Below, piece by piece: positions 37,641-50,631 of a stretch of 64,000 bases of DNA. The notes under the pieces were generated by a model. It was not told the origin of the DNA. It saw only the letters and a program-made list of their open reading frames with translations, and did not search any database. Origin of the DNA: Caprimulgus europaeus (taxonomy: Eukaryota; Chordata; Aves; Caprimulgiformes; Caprimulgidae); assembly GCA_907165065.1 (NCBI GenBank), contig OU015541.1:12763001-12827000 (forward strand). The letters are read 5' to 3'. Every line of letters begins with the position of its first letter. Within the stretch, counting starts at the first letter, position 1. The position numbers and the translations under genes are program-made.

Positions 37641-40600
37641 CCACTACCTGAAGCCAGGATTCACTCTCTTCCACCCACACAGTCAGGACAGCTAGCCACC
37701 AGGCAGCTGTGCTGGTGTCATTTGCTTCTCAAGCTGCAAAACGAGGCAACTTCTCAACTTTTGGTGGATTTTTTGTACTAGAGAGTCCAGAAAAGGGAAA
37801 TCTACTCCAAAGACAGGAAAACAAGCACTGAAAGAAAATAAAGTAAATATCCTCTCACCTTCTCTCCCATTCTTGATTTATTTATTGCTCCACTTTGTTG
37901 TATTTCATGCTTATTGTGGGTGAAGATCGTTCCGTTACTCAACTGCCATACATGGGCCAGTTCCCCTGTTACATCTGTGCCGTGGTTTCCTGTTTATGCA
38001 AAGCCCTCAACAATGTTAGAAACTAACACAGCATTTTGGGTCTACTCATGGAGAAAAAACTCCAGTGAGAAGGAAAGTAAAACCTGGTGTTTCTGTGGAG
38101 TCTGAGCTCCCTGCCTGAGAGCACGCTGGTGATGGTGGGGGAGGGATGGATGGCGAGGTGTAGGACCCAGGCTAGAGGATCACTATTGCAGTCCAGAGAG
38201 AGATTTTAATCCATTAGAGAGGACACAGTAGACATGGAACCATTTGTGTCCTCTAAGTGAAGCAGTGATTGTGCTTCTGTCCTTAAAGCACTATTTCAAA
38301 GTGAAGGAGAGAGATAAAGCACGAATTTGTGGGAAGAATCAAACCCATTCCTAAACTCTCTTGGTTTAAGGGTTTATAGTACCTGCAGCCTTAGTGAAAA
38401 ATGGATGAAAAAGGTCTCTGTTCACTGCACAGTTGTACACAAAAAACATCGTACTATTTATCTGCTTGTTACCTGGCCATACATACAAAGTCCTTATCCT
38501 GAACATAATGCTGATTGTACTTCTGCTGAGTTTTTTTGGTCTCCCTAGTTTCCTTGCAGCACCCTTCTACTGACCATTTAGGCAAGCCTGTCATCTCCCC
38601 TTGCCCATAGCAGCATCCCCATCAGCCTCTCTTTGATGCAAGCCCTGAGAAAGGGCTGAATTGAAGCCAGCCACAGTCAGAATTAAATAAAAAGTTGGGT
38701 TTCTCCCCACCCTTTTTTTCCCTCTTGAAATTACCTTCCAGCTCAGCTTCCAGACTGAGTAATTCAAAGTTGATGGGAAATGAAAATCATGGTCCATGGA
38801 GAGTTAATGGCTATCTAAAAACAGCAAAAAAAAGTTAGGGGAAAATTTATCCTCCCCTCACCCCTAAATCCACCCGTATTGAGAAGGGCAATAAACAGGT
38901 CTGTTGATAGCTTCTCTTCTGGCACAAGCTTCTCATCCCATTTTATCCATCTCATCATATTGTGGACCTACAGAGTGGTGGTAAATAGACTGCTCCAGAA
39001 AGACTTGAGATGACATTAGAAAGAAAAATGTCTCCCATCTCCCTGTTTGTTTATGCACACTGATCCCACTCCGGCGTCATCTCTACAGCAGTCTCCTCTG
39101 GCCACCAGTCTAAAACAAAATAAAACCCTAAATAAATCCCAGAAGCCTGAGGTTAGGGAAGGCTCAGCAGTCTTGAGCAATGACACCAGACACTGACTCA
39201 GGGGAGATGATCTGAGAACCTGCCCAGAGATATTTCCTTCAGTGACTCCCCCAGGGGAGATCACCCCCAGCTCTCCCTGCTTACAGATGACTATACCCAT
39301 CCTCTGCTTTTCCCCCAGGACATGCTGTTGGAGAAGATGAGACATGAGGACAGAAGGATGTCACCTCCCCTTTGCCCTCTTGTTTTCTCTCTCTGGCTTC
39401 AATTTTTGTCATGTCTGCTCCAAGACTTGTCTTTCTCAAGGATGCAGCGAGAGTCATGGAGGTTGAGACCAAGCATCCATCCAGCCTCTCATGCTGGTCC
39501 CCATATCACCTCCAGCCTCACCCTCTTTTTGTCTCAGGGATTTTTTTTTGAGACTGATGTGGCCTGTGAATTTAGCAACCACCAGCACATCCCCTGTGCT
39601 CTGTGCTCTGTAGAGAAAAATTTAGCTCTGTCCAAGCCAAGACCCTATAGCAACCCTAAAGCTCTTGAGCTGGCCCCAGTTTTTGCCCTTTCATCTCTGT
39701 TAGCCACTGCTACCAGCAAAATTAGAAGCAAGGTGCTTCTCCTGGGGATTATAATGTATTTGGAGCTGTGACCTTACATTGTAGCTAGCCACACTTGCAA
39801 GCCTGTAACTCTTCCTGAGTTACTTCTGTTGTCTCCATTACTGTCGTGTTCATTTGTCCCTCAGGCTCTAATGAACATCTCTGCAAGAGCCTCCTCAGCT
39901 GCGAACATGCCACGATGGCTGCTTCACTGGGAGGGAGGAGAGGAGCAAAGAGAGACTTACTTGACTGAGGCTGCACAGGAAATCTGAAGCAGAACATAAA
40001 ACCAAAGTCTGCAAAGTCTCACTTTAACACTTGCCTCATCACGTCATGTTCAGGGTAAAAAATTCTGAACTTGGCATCTAGAAATCTGGTTATAAATAAA
40101 TATTCATACATTACATAATCTTTTGTCCTTGGGATTTTCCTTTAAGGAGCCAGTTTTGGTAGTCATTCCTTTAGTCACTGAGCTGGAGAATTACAGGACA
40201 CACTTCTCAGTAAATGAGTCTGACACACCAGGCATTTTCCAGATCTAAAACACAAGGCTATTTTAGTTGGTGCATTTTTCTCCCTCCCCACCCTGCTTGG
40301 CTTAACTCACTTGCACCTTTTTGGTTTTTCAGGTAGTGTTGCCATAAGAAGTCCCATTGCCTGCTTTGCTACAAGAAGTACAAACTTTTATCTCCCTGCT
40401 GCAAAAGAGTGGTAAATCAGAAGAAGCTGATAGCTGTGTCTGGCAGCCTGTTATCCATAGGCGAGAGGATGCCTCCCCTGAGATCCCATTAGGTGTTCTG
40501 TCTCCACCACTAAACTTTCAACAAGCGCATTCATGGAGACCTGCATGTCAAAGAGAGTCTGCCAGCTAATGATCACTGGAAATTCACTTCCTCTTTCTCC

Positions 40601-43600
40601 TTCTCTCCCACACCCACCTCCGGTTCCTCTCTCTCACACACTTTATTCTCAAGTTTATTAAAAATAAGCTCCATTTAGTTTCATCACTTTGAGCCTATGT
40701 AACATCTTCTGTTAAATGGATGCTGTGTGTGGCACTGCACACAGGAGCAAAACCTCCTCTGCACGGGCAGGCATGGGAAGCCACGAAAGCAACTATAGAT
40801 CCTGCCTTTCCTTTGCTGACACACACAAAAAGAAAGCAGGACAGAGTGACAGGGCAAAATCACTGAATACAACAAACCCTCATTATGTCTAATAAGCTGC
40901 TCACCTCCCACGTACAACACAACTGTCATTCACAGAGACAGGGGGAAGGCATGGAGCCTGGAGCTCCTGCAATCACCTCTCCTGCTCCCCAAAATCAGGA
41001 GTACATCCTCGATACTCAACCCATCAGTGGGTACATGCAGCTGCAAAGTGAAAAAAAAAAGTAGCAACTTCTCATATCCAGGAAGAAAATTCATCTCTAG
41101 GACATCGTTGTACAAAGCCCCAGCAGTACAGGACGTGTGGATTGAGCAACAGTGTTGCTGCAGTAACTGGTTGTCAAACCAACCCCAGAGGTCCCTTCCT
41201 CCTTTCCATGCTGGAGGGCAAAAATAAGATTTGAAAATTGCCACACAAACATGAGAGGAGCTGCCATGGGTGTGTTGTGGTCCTGTAGCATCCCACCCAC
41301 TGTTGTATCTCACCCATAGCCTGTCCCCTGCAAGAGAACGGATGGAGACCTTTCACTGGAGAGTGGTTACATGAGCAGCATCATGGTGAAGACAGCAGAC
41401 CCCAGTTAATGACTGTCCTGTGAACATGTGATGAGGATGCTGGAAGCACACTCAGTCTCCAAGGGTGGAACACACCTTGCAAAAAGGAGCAGTGGGATAC
41501 CTAAAAACTCCACTGTACTCATGGCAAATGTGCCAGTCTTTTCCACCAGTGGGTTTGGCTTTGAACTTCCATCATATATAATAGGTAGACTAGCACATTT
41601 CTGTCTGAGATCTGGTAGCTCAATAGGGCAGATGTAGCCCTAGACAAGACAAGCAGGACTCGAGGCATTTGAGAAGTCAGAAACTAAAAATATGGAAGCC
41701 TTTATGGAGGTCAAGATAAAGGTATCATGAGCAGACATGAGAATAGAAGGAGGGGAGGAAAAAAAAAAGCTTACAAAGCATTTTCTACTTCTGTTTTCTA
41801 AAACATGTGAGAGATTTTAATCTCCAGGAGCCTGTTGGAAAGAAGTTCTCAGCTCTGCCTCTGCTTCTACAAATAGTTTTCTAAAAATACCAGAACCCAG
41901 CAATTATCACTAGAATTATTTTATATTTATTGTCATTCAAATGCTGATGGAGTGAAAAGGCAAATGTAGATGTCAGCCAAACCCTGGACCACTTCTTCCC
42001 TCTTTGTGTGCTCTGGATGAGCAGAGCAATTGAAAATCTCTGTTCCTGGTTGTATAACTACTCCTGACGAGGCTCGGGAGGTGCAAGGCAAACTCCACAG
42101 CACATTTGCACTGAATTTTACTCTCCCCTGAGGAGTCCAGCCTGATAGAACTTAAAACCTCACAGAATAGTTTTGGCCCTACATACATTAGAATCTAGTA
42201 AAAACAGAATCACTTTCCTTATGGGGTTTTATAAGTAAGTGCTATGGATGGAGCCAAAGTTCTGGTAGGGACAAGCTTTGCAGCAGGGGGGCTCTGCTTT
42301 TAAATCTTAAACTGAGGTTGTGCCCCTCTGCACAGCAAAGGAATGCTGAATGACCCTCCAAGGGCTCCTTAAAGTGAAGCCCAACAGACAGCAGAGAGAA
42401 CAAGGCAGTAAATCCACGGCAGAGCCTCCAGAGCACAGTGAGGAGGAAAGAGGCAGTCAGAAAATCATGCTCCCTCCTGACATTTCCTGAGGTTCAGAAC
42501 CAGCTCAAAGGTGTCACTTCATGTGTGCCCCTTTGCAGAGTGAGAACGGGGAACGAAGCAAAGCCCAAACATGAGCTTACTGTTCCTCCATGAGATTTTT
42601 TTGCATGCTGGGGCTAGTGATGAGGATGAACCAAGGGGTGCTCAAAAGAAAGAGGTGGATATAAATTATGCTGTTCTCAGCCAGCCTGGGCTTTCACAGC
42701 CCAGAGTGGGGGTGAAAAAAATAGTTTTCGTGTCCACCTTGTAAACTTTGACTGTCTTCACCTACAGGTTTACACCTGGCAGTATTTTCCACCCACTTTT
42801 CCATCACTTTGCGTTAAAATGAAACAGAAAATGGTAGAAACACACTGGACTGCTCCCTAAAAAAACCAAAAAAACCCAAAACCAAAACCCCCAAAACCAG
42901 ACTGAGCACTATTTTTCTCAAGTTTAACAGAGTGGGGAAACGATTTCCACCCAGCTTGCAGTGAGTTCACAAGCCCATCAGTCATGGCCTCAGTGATGTT
43001 GCAGCCCCCTGAGCAGGGGTCCTGCAGAAGAAGATTAAGCAGAAGGTGGCACAAGGTGGTACAGAGGGTGACAGCAGCACTGCTGCACAGCAAATGCAGG
43101 AGCATCTTGCTACCTATCAGCATGAGAAACTAAGTCTTCACAGGGTGCAAATTGGCTGCAGAAAGCAAAGAGCTCTCCAACATCTTTGCAGCCTGAAACA
43201 TTCAAACTACACACAAGGGAGAGCAGGGAGACCTAGAGGAGCCACTGAAATGCAGAAAGAGGTGGATACTTGTGAAGTATCTCTCTCTGATGCAGTGGGT
43301 TATTTGCATGGAGATACTTTATTCAATTACCTTTTAACCTCTGCAGCCACTCTCCAACTGAACAAACACACCCATGGGAAAGCCCCCCTCCCACCCCATG
43401 CCATGCACAGATTGCAGGGACATCCAGATTCTCATGACATACAAACCTCCCTAGTTAGCTGTACTAAAGGCTGTTTTCCTCAAACCCAGCCACACTGAAA
43501 GCACACAAACAATCTTTTCCTACTCAGAGCTTCCTAACACAAGTCTGTCCCACCAAGGAATTAAAGAAATCCCAGCATGAAAATCCAGCCCACACATTGG

Positions 43601-44639
43601 GGTATAGGTGGGGTTTGACACTCAGCGATGCTGGGGTGCTGCACAGGCTGATGGGAACAGGAAGGTGGATCGGAGCACAGCTATGAGGAGTGACCCATGG
43701 GCAGGTGGGGCAGGGAACAGAAAACCCTGTGGACTCACCTGGGCTGGTTGTTTTTCCCATGGTCTGCAGTAACAGTGGTGACGCCACATCCCCTCAAATA
43801 TTATTTTACAATTACAAATACAGGTATGAGGTGGGACAAGGGACAAAATCCTGAGCTTGACTTGAACCCTTTCTAGAGATCAGGGTCAGAGTAAGGGTTC
43901 CTAAAACTCCTGAGTGGGATCCAGAAGGAGGTTCAGGTTTGTGTGGTATGGCTTACTTTCATCTCTACAAGAGCAAGAAACACACACAAAAAATATAGTT
44001 TAATCTGTCTTCTATCTCGTGTTTTGCTGACATCTCCATAGGGGACCTCAGGAGCAGAGTAGCAGAGATATTGCAGGCATGGCTGTGAGCGTAATGGATT
44101 TTTCAGTTCATTTAGAAAATAAAACAGAGCTGTTCTGTGTTGACCTGAAACATTTTTTCCACTATAATGAGAGAAAAGGAGCAAATACTCACCTTCAATC
44201 AAATGAAACATCCTGTCTGACCCAAAATGAAAGCTTTTCATTTTGTTTTCATGGTCCTCAACCATTTCCTAATTCATGCTAAATTAAAAACAAGAAATAC
44301 CATCAAGCAAAATGTTTTGCATTTAGCTAAATAGTTTTTCTTACCTTCCCAGCCTCACCTGGGGCACTAAATGCAAGTCGAGCTTGCAAACTGTTTTGTT
44401 TTGGTTTGGAGCTGTGTGGAGAAGTGAAGGGCAATCTCACTGCAGGTTGAACCCCATTGCTCTCCCTACCAGGATGAAGGCCAGGCTGGTGATGCATCAA
44501 CGGTGCTGTGGGCATCTGCTTGAGCAGGATCTGCATTTCCTTGCATGGATGTAATAACAGCACCAGCACCTTCGAATTGGCAGCTTTAAACTCCTTTCCT
44601 GCCCCATCCAAATATCTGTAATAATGGCAATTCACAGCT
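37641..44639. other. Non-coding stretch, nothing recognised
   Basis: Low-complexity A/C-rich sequence (CCAAAA units) lies at 42858-42899. Frames reach 150 residues (43046-43498, plus; 39322-39771, plus) but none is recognisable and most are overlapped on the other strand. The part at 40060-40140 is AT-rich and unique. No named repeat, RNA gene or splice-flanked exon was seen. Confidence 0.5.
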
Positions 44640-45060
44640 CGAGAAATGTGCCCCCTCCCTCCCCGCTGATGGCTACCTGCTAATCAACCACAGCCATAAC
44701 CCCATCTACATCTTAAAATGTGTTATTAATGGGCTGGTGTCCCCTGGAGAACAGCAGGAGAACTGAAAGTAAACCATCAGGATATGTCAGGGTTTGAGTC
44801 ACAGAGCAGCTCTAATTGAAATCTTCTCTGTCATTTACTCATCAGGAATGTAGAGCTCCTTCTTTGAATGAAACATTAGACACCGGCCTGACAGCTCCAG
44901 GTGGAAGATTATTCGGCAGCTTAATCGCTCCCTGACAGCCCTGGTTACTCCCACATCAGCATCTATTAACCTTCTTTTTATTCACACCCTTTTATGCCTT
45001 TGTAATCAGTGGCTCTGGGTGCTTTGGAGCAAGAGCTGGTCAGATCTCAGGCGGGATGGG
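44640..45060. promoter_or_regulatory. Best candidate conserved non-coding element
   Basis: A unique, complex block without low complexity. It contains TAATTG at 44813-44818, CAGGTG (E-box) at 44898-44903 next to AGATTATTCGGCAGCTTAATCG, a run with TATTAACC and TTTTTATTCACACCC near 44972, and TTTTATGCCTTTGTAATCAG at 44990-45009. CpGs are retained in the middle (CACCGG, TTCGGC, AATCGC). The density of homeodomain, HOX/CDX-like and E-box words is the highest in the window. No open frame of interest crosses it. Conservation could not be tested here. Confidence 0.33.
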
Positions 45061-45384
45061 AGAGCCACGTTTCACTGTAGCAAAGTTAGGCTGTTTGACG
45101 GGGCAAGGGCTGCCTGTCAGGTCACCTCCTCTTGGATGGAAATCTTCAGGAAAGAGCTGGTTGCCTTCTGCAACTGCTAATCCAGTCTATCTCCAGGAAG
45201 GACATAACTGTTTTGTCAAAGCTGAGATGTTATCAGAAGTTTCAAACTTTTGGGGTGTACTGTTTAAAGCCCCAAGACACGGATGAAAAAAACACTGTAA
45301 AAAATTCAGCTTTAGTTATTTTATTTTATTTTTTAATAAGTTAGTAATGAGCCTTTATGATTGCAGAGAAAAGCTCAAAACCAG

Positions 45385-45613
45385 ATGTGAGTGCACCCTC
45401 AAGGCTCAGACACTGGAAGACAGATAAAAAGAACCCAAAGTTTATCCTCTCTAAATCAAGACTGGATGTCTCTTGAAAATGGATGCTATAACTCAAACAG
45501 AAGTTATGGGCTTGATGCAGAAATTATTAGCTGAGGTTTCCTGAGCTGTATTATGCAGGATGTCAGACTAGATGGTGATAATAGTCCCTCCTGGCCCTCA
45601 AGTCTATGAATCC
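45385..45613 (+). mobile_element. CR1: Ancient CR1 LINE tail (turtle-type 3' end)
   Basis: Landmarks run in order. AAATCAAGACTGGATGTCTC at 45455 is followed by GGATGCTATAACTCAAACAG at 45481, GTTATGGGCTTGATGCAGAA, and CTGTATTATGCAGGATGTC at 45546. AGACTAGATGGTGATAATAG comes next, and the element ends at TCTATGAATCC. This matches the 3' end of CR1 subfamilies abundant in turtles and known as old relics in birds. It does not match the younger avian CR1 end seen at 4020. The terminal TCTATGAATC is the CR1 3' microsatellite word. Only the last 230 bases are visible, as is usual for 5'-truncated CR1. Confidence 0.8.
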
Positions 45614-46639
45614 TTCTCCTGGGTGTTTTGCAATTGTCCCCAGATTGTCCTTCCCTGTGTTATACACTTGGGTCCATATTCTCAATGGTACTCAGACGTC
45701 TAGCACCAGGCATGGATTTTTCAGGGTGAAACAAAGGAATTTTAGCATCTCCATAACCTCTCACTCACCTGCACCAGCTCTTTCCATTTGCTCTGAGCCC
45801 CCAGCACAGACCCAGAAAACCTGTGGCAATGAGCAGATCAAGGCAGTTCAGCCTTCCAATTGCCCCAGCCTGGTGACACAGGGCAGGTGCTTGTCCCACA
45901 GCAGTATGTGTGGGGCTCAGCCTCTCCTTGTTGATACCACAGGCCTGCTTCTCCCTGCTCAGTTGCTACAGACCACTGTGGTCCTGCCGAGCTTGTGACA
46001 CACATTCACTGAGCAGACGGGATGCAGAGCAGCCATCTCGAGCTCTGGATTTGTGAAAAGGCTCTTCCCTTCATCTGCCACCTTTATCCCTTCCAATTTC
46101 ATGTCGTGCTCCTCCCAGTTAACCAGTATTTCTCTATAACACAACGATGCTGGCTGGCTGCCAGCTCATCCCAATTAGCTGTTGCTGCTTCACCACATGC
46201 TGCTCTGCTTGACTCCTGGCCGCGCCAGGTCCACGCTCCATCCATGGACCCAGATGCCCAAAGATTCAATGCTCCTTTCCCATGCAGTTCTGGCAGATTT
46301 TGCTCCGGCCTTGGTCCAGATTGCCTTTGCTGTGTCCGATTGGCTTGGCAATGCCATAGTGGAGCCATCTCCACAATAAATAACCCTCTTGTGAAAGGAC
46401 ACCAGCAGCTTCCTGCACTCATGTCTTTGCTACGCTCTGCTGCTACATGCGACAGTCAGGACTGATGGAACGTGTCCTAAGTTGTCTCAGTGGGGAGAAG
46501 ACGAGCGGTGACGCTGTATTTCTGCAATGTCGCCCTGGAAACCTGAAATTCATCCTCCCACCAGGGGTTTCCAACCCCATTAATAACCTGAAATATGATT
46601 GAGTCCATGCCCAGCATAGCTTCCAGCAAAGTCAGACAA
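45614..46639. other. Non-coding stretch, nothing recognised
   Basis: Mildly GC-rich with a few CpGs (GGCCGCGCC near 46219). Overlapping frames reach 147 residues on the plus and 107 on the minus strand, and none is recognisable. Confidence 0.5.
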
Positions 46640-47080
46640 GCCAAACCAGCATGCTAGAGAACAGCTGAGTGCTGGAAGGAGGGAGGAAATCTGGGTAAGG
46701 GGAAAGAGATGGAAGGGACTGCTGGAAGGAACATTCAAAAAGATGCATCTGATGGAGGAGAGCAAAGGCTGCCTGGTGGAAAGGAGAGGAATGTGTCCAA
46801 AGCAGGGGCAGCATGGCTGAAGATATAACACTGAGAGTGAAGAGACTGAGGGAATAGGAGAATAAAAGGACTGTGAAATATAAAAACTAGACCTAGGAAT
46901 AACAGCGGAGATTTGGAAAGGTCTGTGTTGGAGACCAGGGTGAGCTAACCGAGTATACGAGGCAAACCTGATGGATGCAAAGGGAAATAAAAATAGAAAT
47001 GATGGTCTGGGAGCAGAGACAGAGGTGAAAAATGTAAAAAGACAGAAAAGGCAAATTCTTATCTAATGAAGATGGGAGGT
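46640..47080 (+). other. Purine-rich strand-asymmetric stretch
   Basis: The plus strand is dominated by A and G (AGGAGGGAGG, GGGGAAAGAGATGGAAGGG and similar) for more than 400 bases without being a simple repeat. Minus-strand frames here are rich in Ser, Leu and Phe for that reason. No gene is recognised. Confidence 0.5.
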
Positions 47081-48419
47081 AACTCTGTGGCTTATAAACT
47101 CTTTCATAATGCAAATAGAGGTAAAAGAGGGATTAATACAGCTAATGAATGGCAAGCTCCAGTGTAAATATGTATGCATACATAGATAGAGAGATGTTCT
47201 ACCATCAAAACAAAAGAATGAAAACACCCCAGGAAGAAGTTGCTGCCTTTCCAGAACAGCTTTGGTGTGATAAGGAACCACCACCATCCACCCAAGCACT
47301 AAGACAACAGAGCCATCTGACGTGTCGGGGTCAGGTGAGGGAAGAGTAGTAAGATGCCAAGATGAGACAAACAGCAAAGTTGACTTTTAATCCAGCCCCC
47401 TACAAAAACAATTTGAAGATTCTTTGTTTTCTAGATTTGTATTTATCAGACAGAGGTCAAAGCACCGTGCAGCACAACTTCAGCGCAGCAGCACAGGTTG
47501 GAGAGCAGAAAAGCTGCTACACGGATATTGTGTTCCTCCTGATACACAATTGCCATTTCCCCTTCCATCTCCCATTTCCCTAAAGAGAAGAAGCTAGAAA
47601 AAAAAGGCACCAAACTATTCTTTTTTAGACACTGGCATATCAGATATTTATACATCAGTTGTTTGATGGGAAATACTCAGATTTTATGCTGTTAGTGTCT
47701 CAGTAAGTTCATGCAAGGTACCGAGAGACATTTAATCATTGGGTTCATCTTTATTTAATAGAGATTGTTCAATAGAGTCTGCAAATCTACTAGAATCACA
47801 GTATTTCAGCATGCAATAAACCACAAGGGAACTTGGGGGATTTTCATGCCAATTAAGCATCAATAGCCCTGGGTTTGGAGGTCTTCTTTCACATGACAAG
47901 AGTTGATTTTGGCTGTGCTGCTGGTGAAGAACAGCATTAACACACACTCTCCCCTAAAAAAAGAACCTCTGCTTCACCAGTAAATCGATGGGGCACGAGC
48001 CATCACAGTCAGGTAGAGATACAAACGTTCCCAAATGTCAGTGGTGCCTATATGCTGGAATTTAATTCAAACCTACTCCTACCATAAAATGAGAGGATAT
48101 TAATGGAGCACTCCTGGATTTGGGCATCACAGTACTGTCCTGGCTGTTGGAGGAGGATGGAGATCTTTCTGAGAACAATAAGAGAAGGTCAAGCACATGC
48201 ATCAGGCACGTGCTGATTGCAGAAGATAATTTACTCGCTTCCAGTGAGAGTGATCCCAGCTCTGCCCCCTGCGTATGGTTAGAGAAAGGATGAATATGTT
48301 TGCTGGCAGATGTGGAGTTCTGAATTACAGGAGGTTGACATGCTCTGACCCCCTGCTGAATAGTAAACCCAGAAACAGGGTCAGGAGTGCTCCCTGGGAG
48401 GTGACTTTAACGCCACCAC
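47081..48419. other. Non-coding stretch, nothing recognised
   Basis: Only short frames and no named repeat. A CTAGAATCACAG word near 47790 recalls the start of antisense CR1, but the sequence around it does not continue the match. Confidence 0.5.
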
Positions 48420-48690
48420 TTCTATCTGCATAGTAGGCGTTGAGATGGTAATCATTATTTATAACCCTCACAATGCAGTTCACCTGAGGAACCCAAGTAA
48501 AGAAAAAGCTTTGAAAGACAACGGTTGCAGCTTATTTACAACGGCTCCACTGGATCACAGCACTCCAGATGCATGTTAAAGCAGCAGTAAAGGAAGCAAA
48601 AGCATTTTTAAAGTCTGCCTTTATAACTGTGCACTGGTGACATGTATTTAAATCAACTGCATGCCATCAAACATGGGGTTCCAATTTAAA
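48420..48690. promoter_or_regulatory. Candidate conserved non-coding element
   Basis: A unique block with GGTAATCATTATTTATAACC at about 48447, a GACAACGG/ACAACGG near-repeat (48517 and 48539), ATGCATG and several AT-rich words, without simple repeats. This is weaker than the blocks at 25740 and 44640. Confidence 0.18.
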
Positions 48691-50631
48691 TGTCACCGTG
48701 GAAGCTCTTTTTCTCATCCCTTCACAAAGTCATTTGTCACCTTCCAATGAAAGAAAGTGAACAGAAAATTAAAGAAACAAATAATAATAAAAAAATCTAT
48801 GTTTTTAATGTAAAATGCAACCCTGGCAACTGCTTACTGTATTTTTTAAAAATATCATTCAAGAAAAAGGGGGGAAGAAAAAAAAACAAAACAAAACTAT
48901 TGTTAAAGGAAGGAAGCAACAGACAAAGCAAAAGTGTTTCTCTTTACTTAAATACTAAAGTTAATAATCAAAGGAAATAACCATTATGGTTGATCACCTG
49001 GCTGCCAAAATGGATATTCACCTTTCTGTTTATTACCACCACTGTTGTGATAAACTGTAGTAAGTGTGAAGGGGAAAAAAATTAAGTGGTGGAGCTTCTT
49101 TTCCACAGTCTTTAATTCTAAACTCAACAAAGCAGCCTCATTTCCCAGATCTCTGAAATGTGTTATTTTTTTTTTCTGTTAATGTGACAAAGTGTCTTAT
49201 ATATCCCAATAAATTTTTTCCAAGAATTCCCAGTTTCTGCTGCCCCAAATTATAACAGTCCTCTAAATATGAAAACTTTTGTCACTCTAATACTTCTTTT
49301 GATCAGTAATCTTATTTTTATCTTAGACAAAATATTATGAGCATAATCCATAATTAATATAATATAATATAGTCTCCCTAGCTGAAGACACTATTAAACC
49401 ATTATTTCATTTTTACACTGCAGTGGCAACTATAGAACAGCCACACAAACATGGATTATATGATAGCAGTGATAAAAATAATGGTTACCTTTAGTCATAG
49501 AGCCAAATGTGCTGCTCCTAAGGCATGAAACGTTGCTCCTGATGCCAGAATATAACCTTCTACCTTTTCACCTTTGGGGGGAAATATGTCAAGTGAAAAT
49601 AATTTTAAGATTGTTTGATGGTAGATGAGATACTTTTGATTACAGTCCTTCATATTTGCCTTATCAGAGTGAAAGTTTTGAGTTTTTCCCCCAAAAGAAC
49701 ACCTTCTGCAGTCTTGTGATTGATATGAGAATCACTATCCTAAAAAAAGAGTCAAGACTGTAACTTGGACCCAGATGTTTCGACCCCAAAATGCTTTGAA
49801 AATATACATCTTGGGTTATAATAGCAAAAGATGTATTAAAAGGACTTCCTAGGAGTCTCATTATTTAATGCCAAGCCTAGGCTTTGAAGGAGTATTGAGT
49901 CATGGGCATATTCACAAAAACTATTCACTGCAGTAAAATTAGTTATGAGCCTGAATTGCGAAGCCTCTCAAACTGGGAGGTATTTTTTCTATGGAAGTTA
50001 TCAGGCTTTGGCTCAACATTAATTTGCACACAAAATACAGCACTCAATTTCACCACCAGAATAAGTCTCAAAGTCAAAACTGGTTCTAGAAAGGGGACCT
50101 GGAGATTCCCACCTGCTGCCCAAATCCTGCCGCTGGCACGAAGGCGGAGCAGGACCACGGGGAGCTGTGAGCACCCTGGCTTTACACCAGTTTCACCAGT
50201 TGTGAAACTGCACTAACATTTGGGTTTACTGGCGTTGTGGTCCTAGTTCAGCCACACTTGTTGGTGTATGCCTCCAGCTCAATCCACCCAAAGCTGATTA
50301 TCTCAATTTCTAGTCTCCAGGAGCATCTGTGGCCACTGACTTCAGACCTGCTTTGCTTTCCTACTCACAGCACTGCTGTAGCTGCTACTTGGAGACACTT
50401 CTATAAGAGGTGGGTCCAAGAGGCACTGTGTAATTTCTGCAGAAGTCTACTGAACAAATTTGTTAAAAGTTTGTTTATTTTTTTTTCAACACAACTCTTA
50501 GGCTTTTAAGTCAGGGACTCAGCTTTAAACAGTTAAATTAAGATATCAGTTGCTTAATTTACAATTACCTAATTGGCACATCTGTCTTTTACCTTTTTTG
50601 CACCAGTTAAAGTTTGCTACAAGAGAAGGAC
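48691..50631. other. AT-rich non-coding stretch
   Basis: A-rich low complexity occurs near 48862-48897 and a T run near 49167. An inverted repeat CAGTTTCAC-CAGTT-GTGAAACTG lies at 50188-50210. No gene or named repeat was recognised. Confidence 0.5.

Noticed and set aside
43046-43498. 150-residue plus-strand frame
   Set aside because: No recognisable protein family and no supporting signals.
47780-47830. Antisense CR1 start suggested by CTAGAATCACAG
   Set aside because: The sequence after the first dozen bases does not follow any CR1 end.
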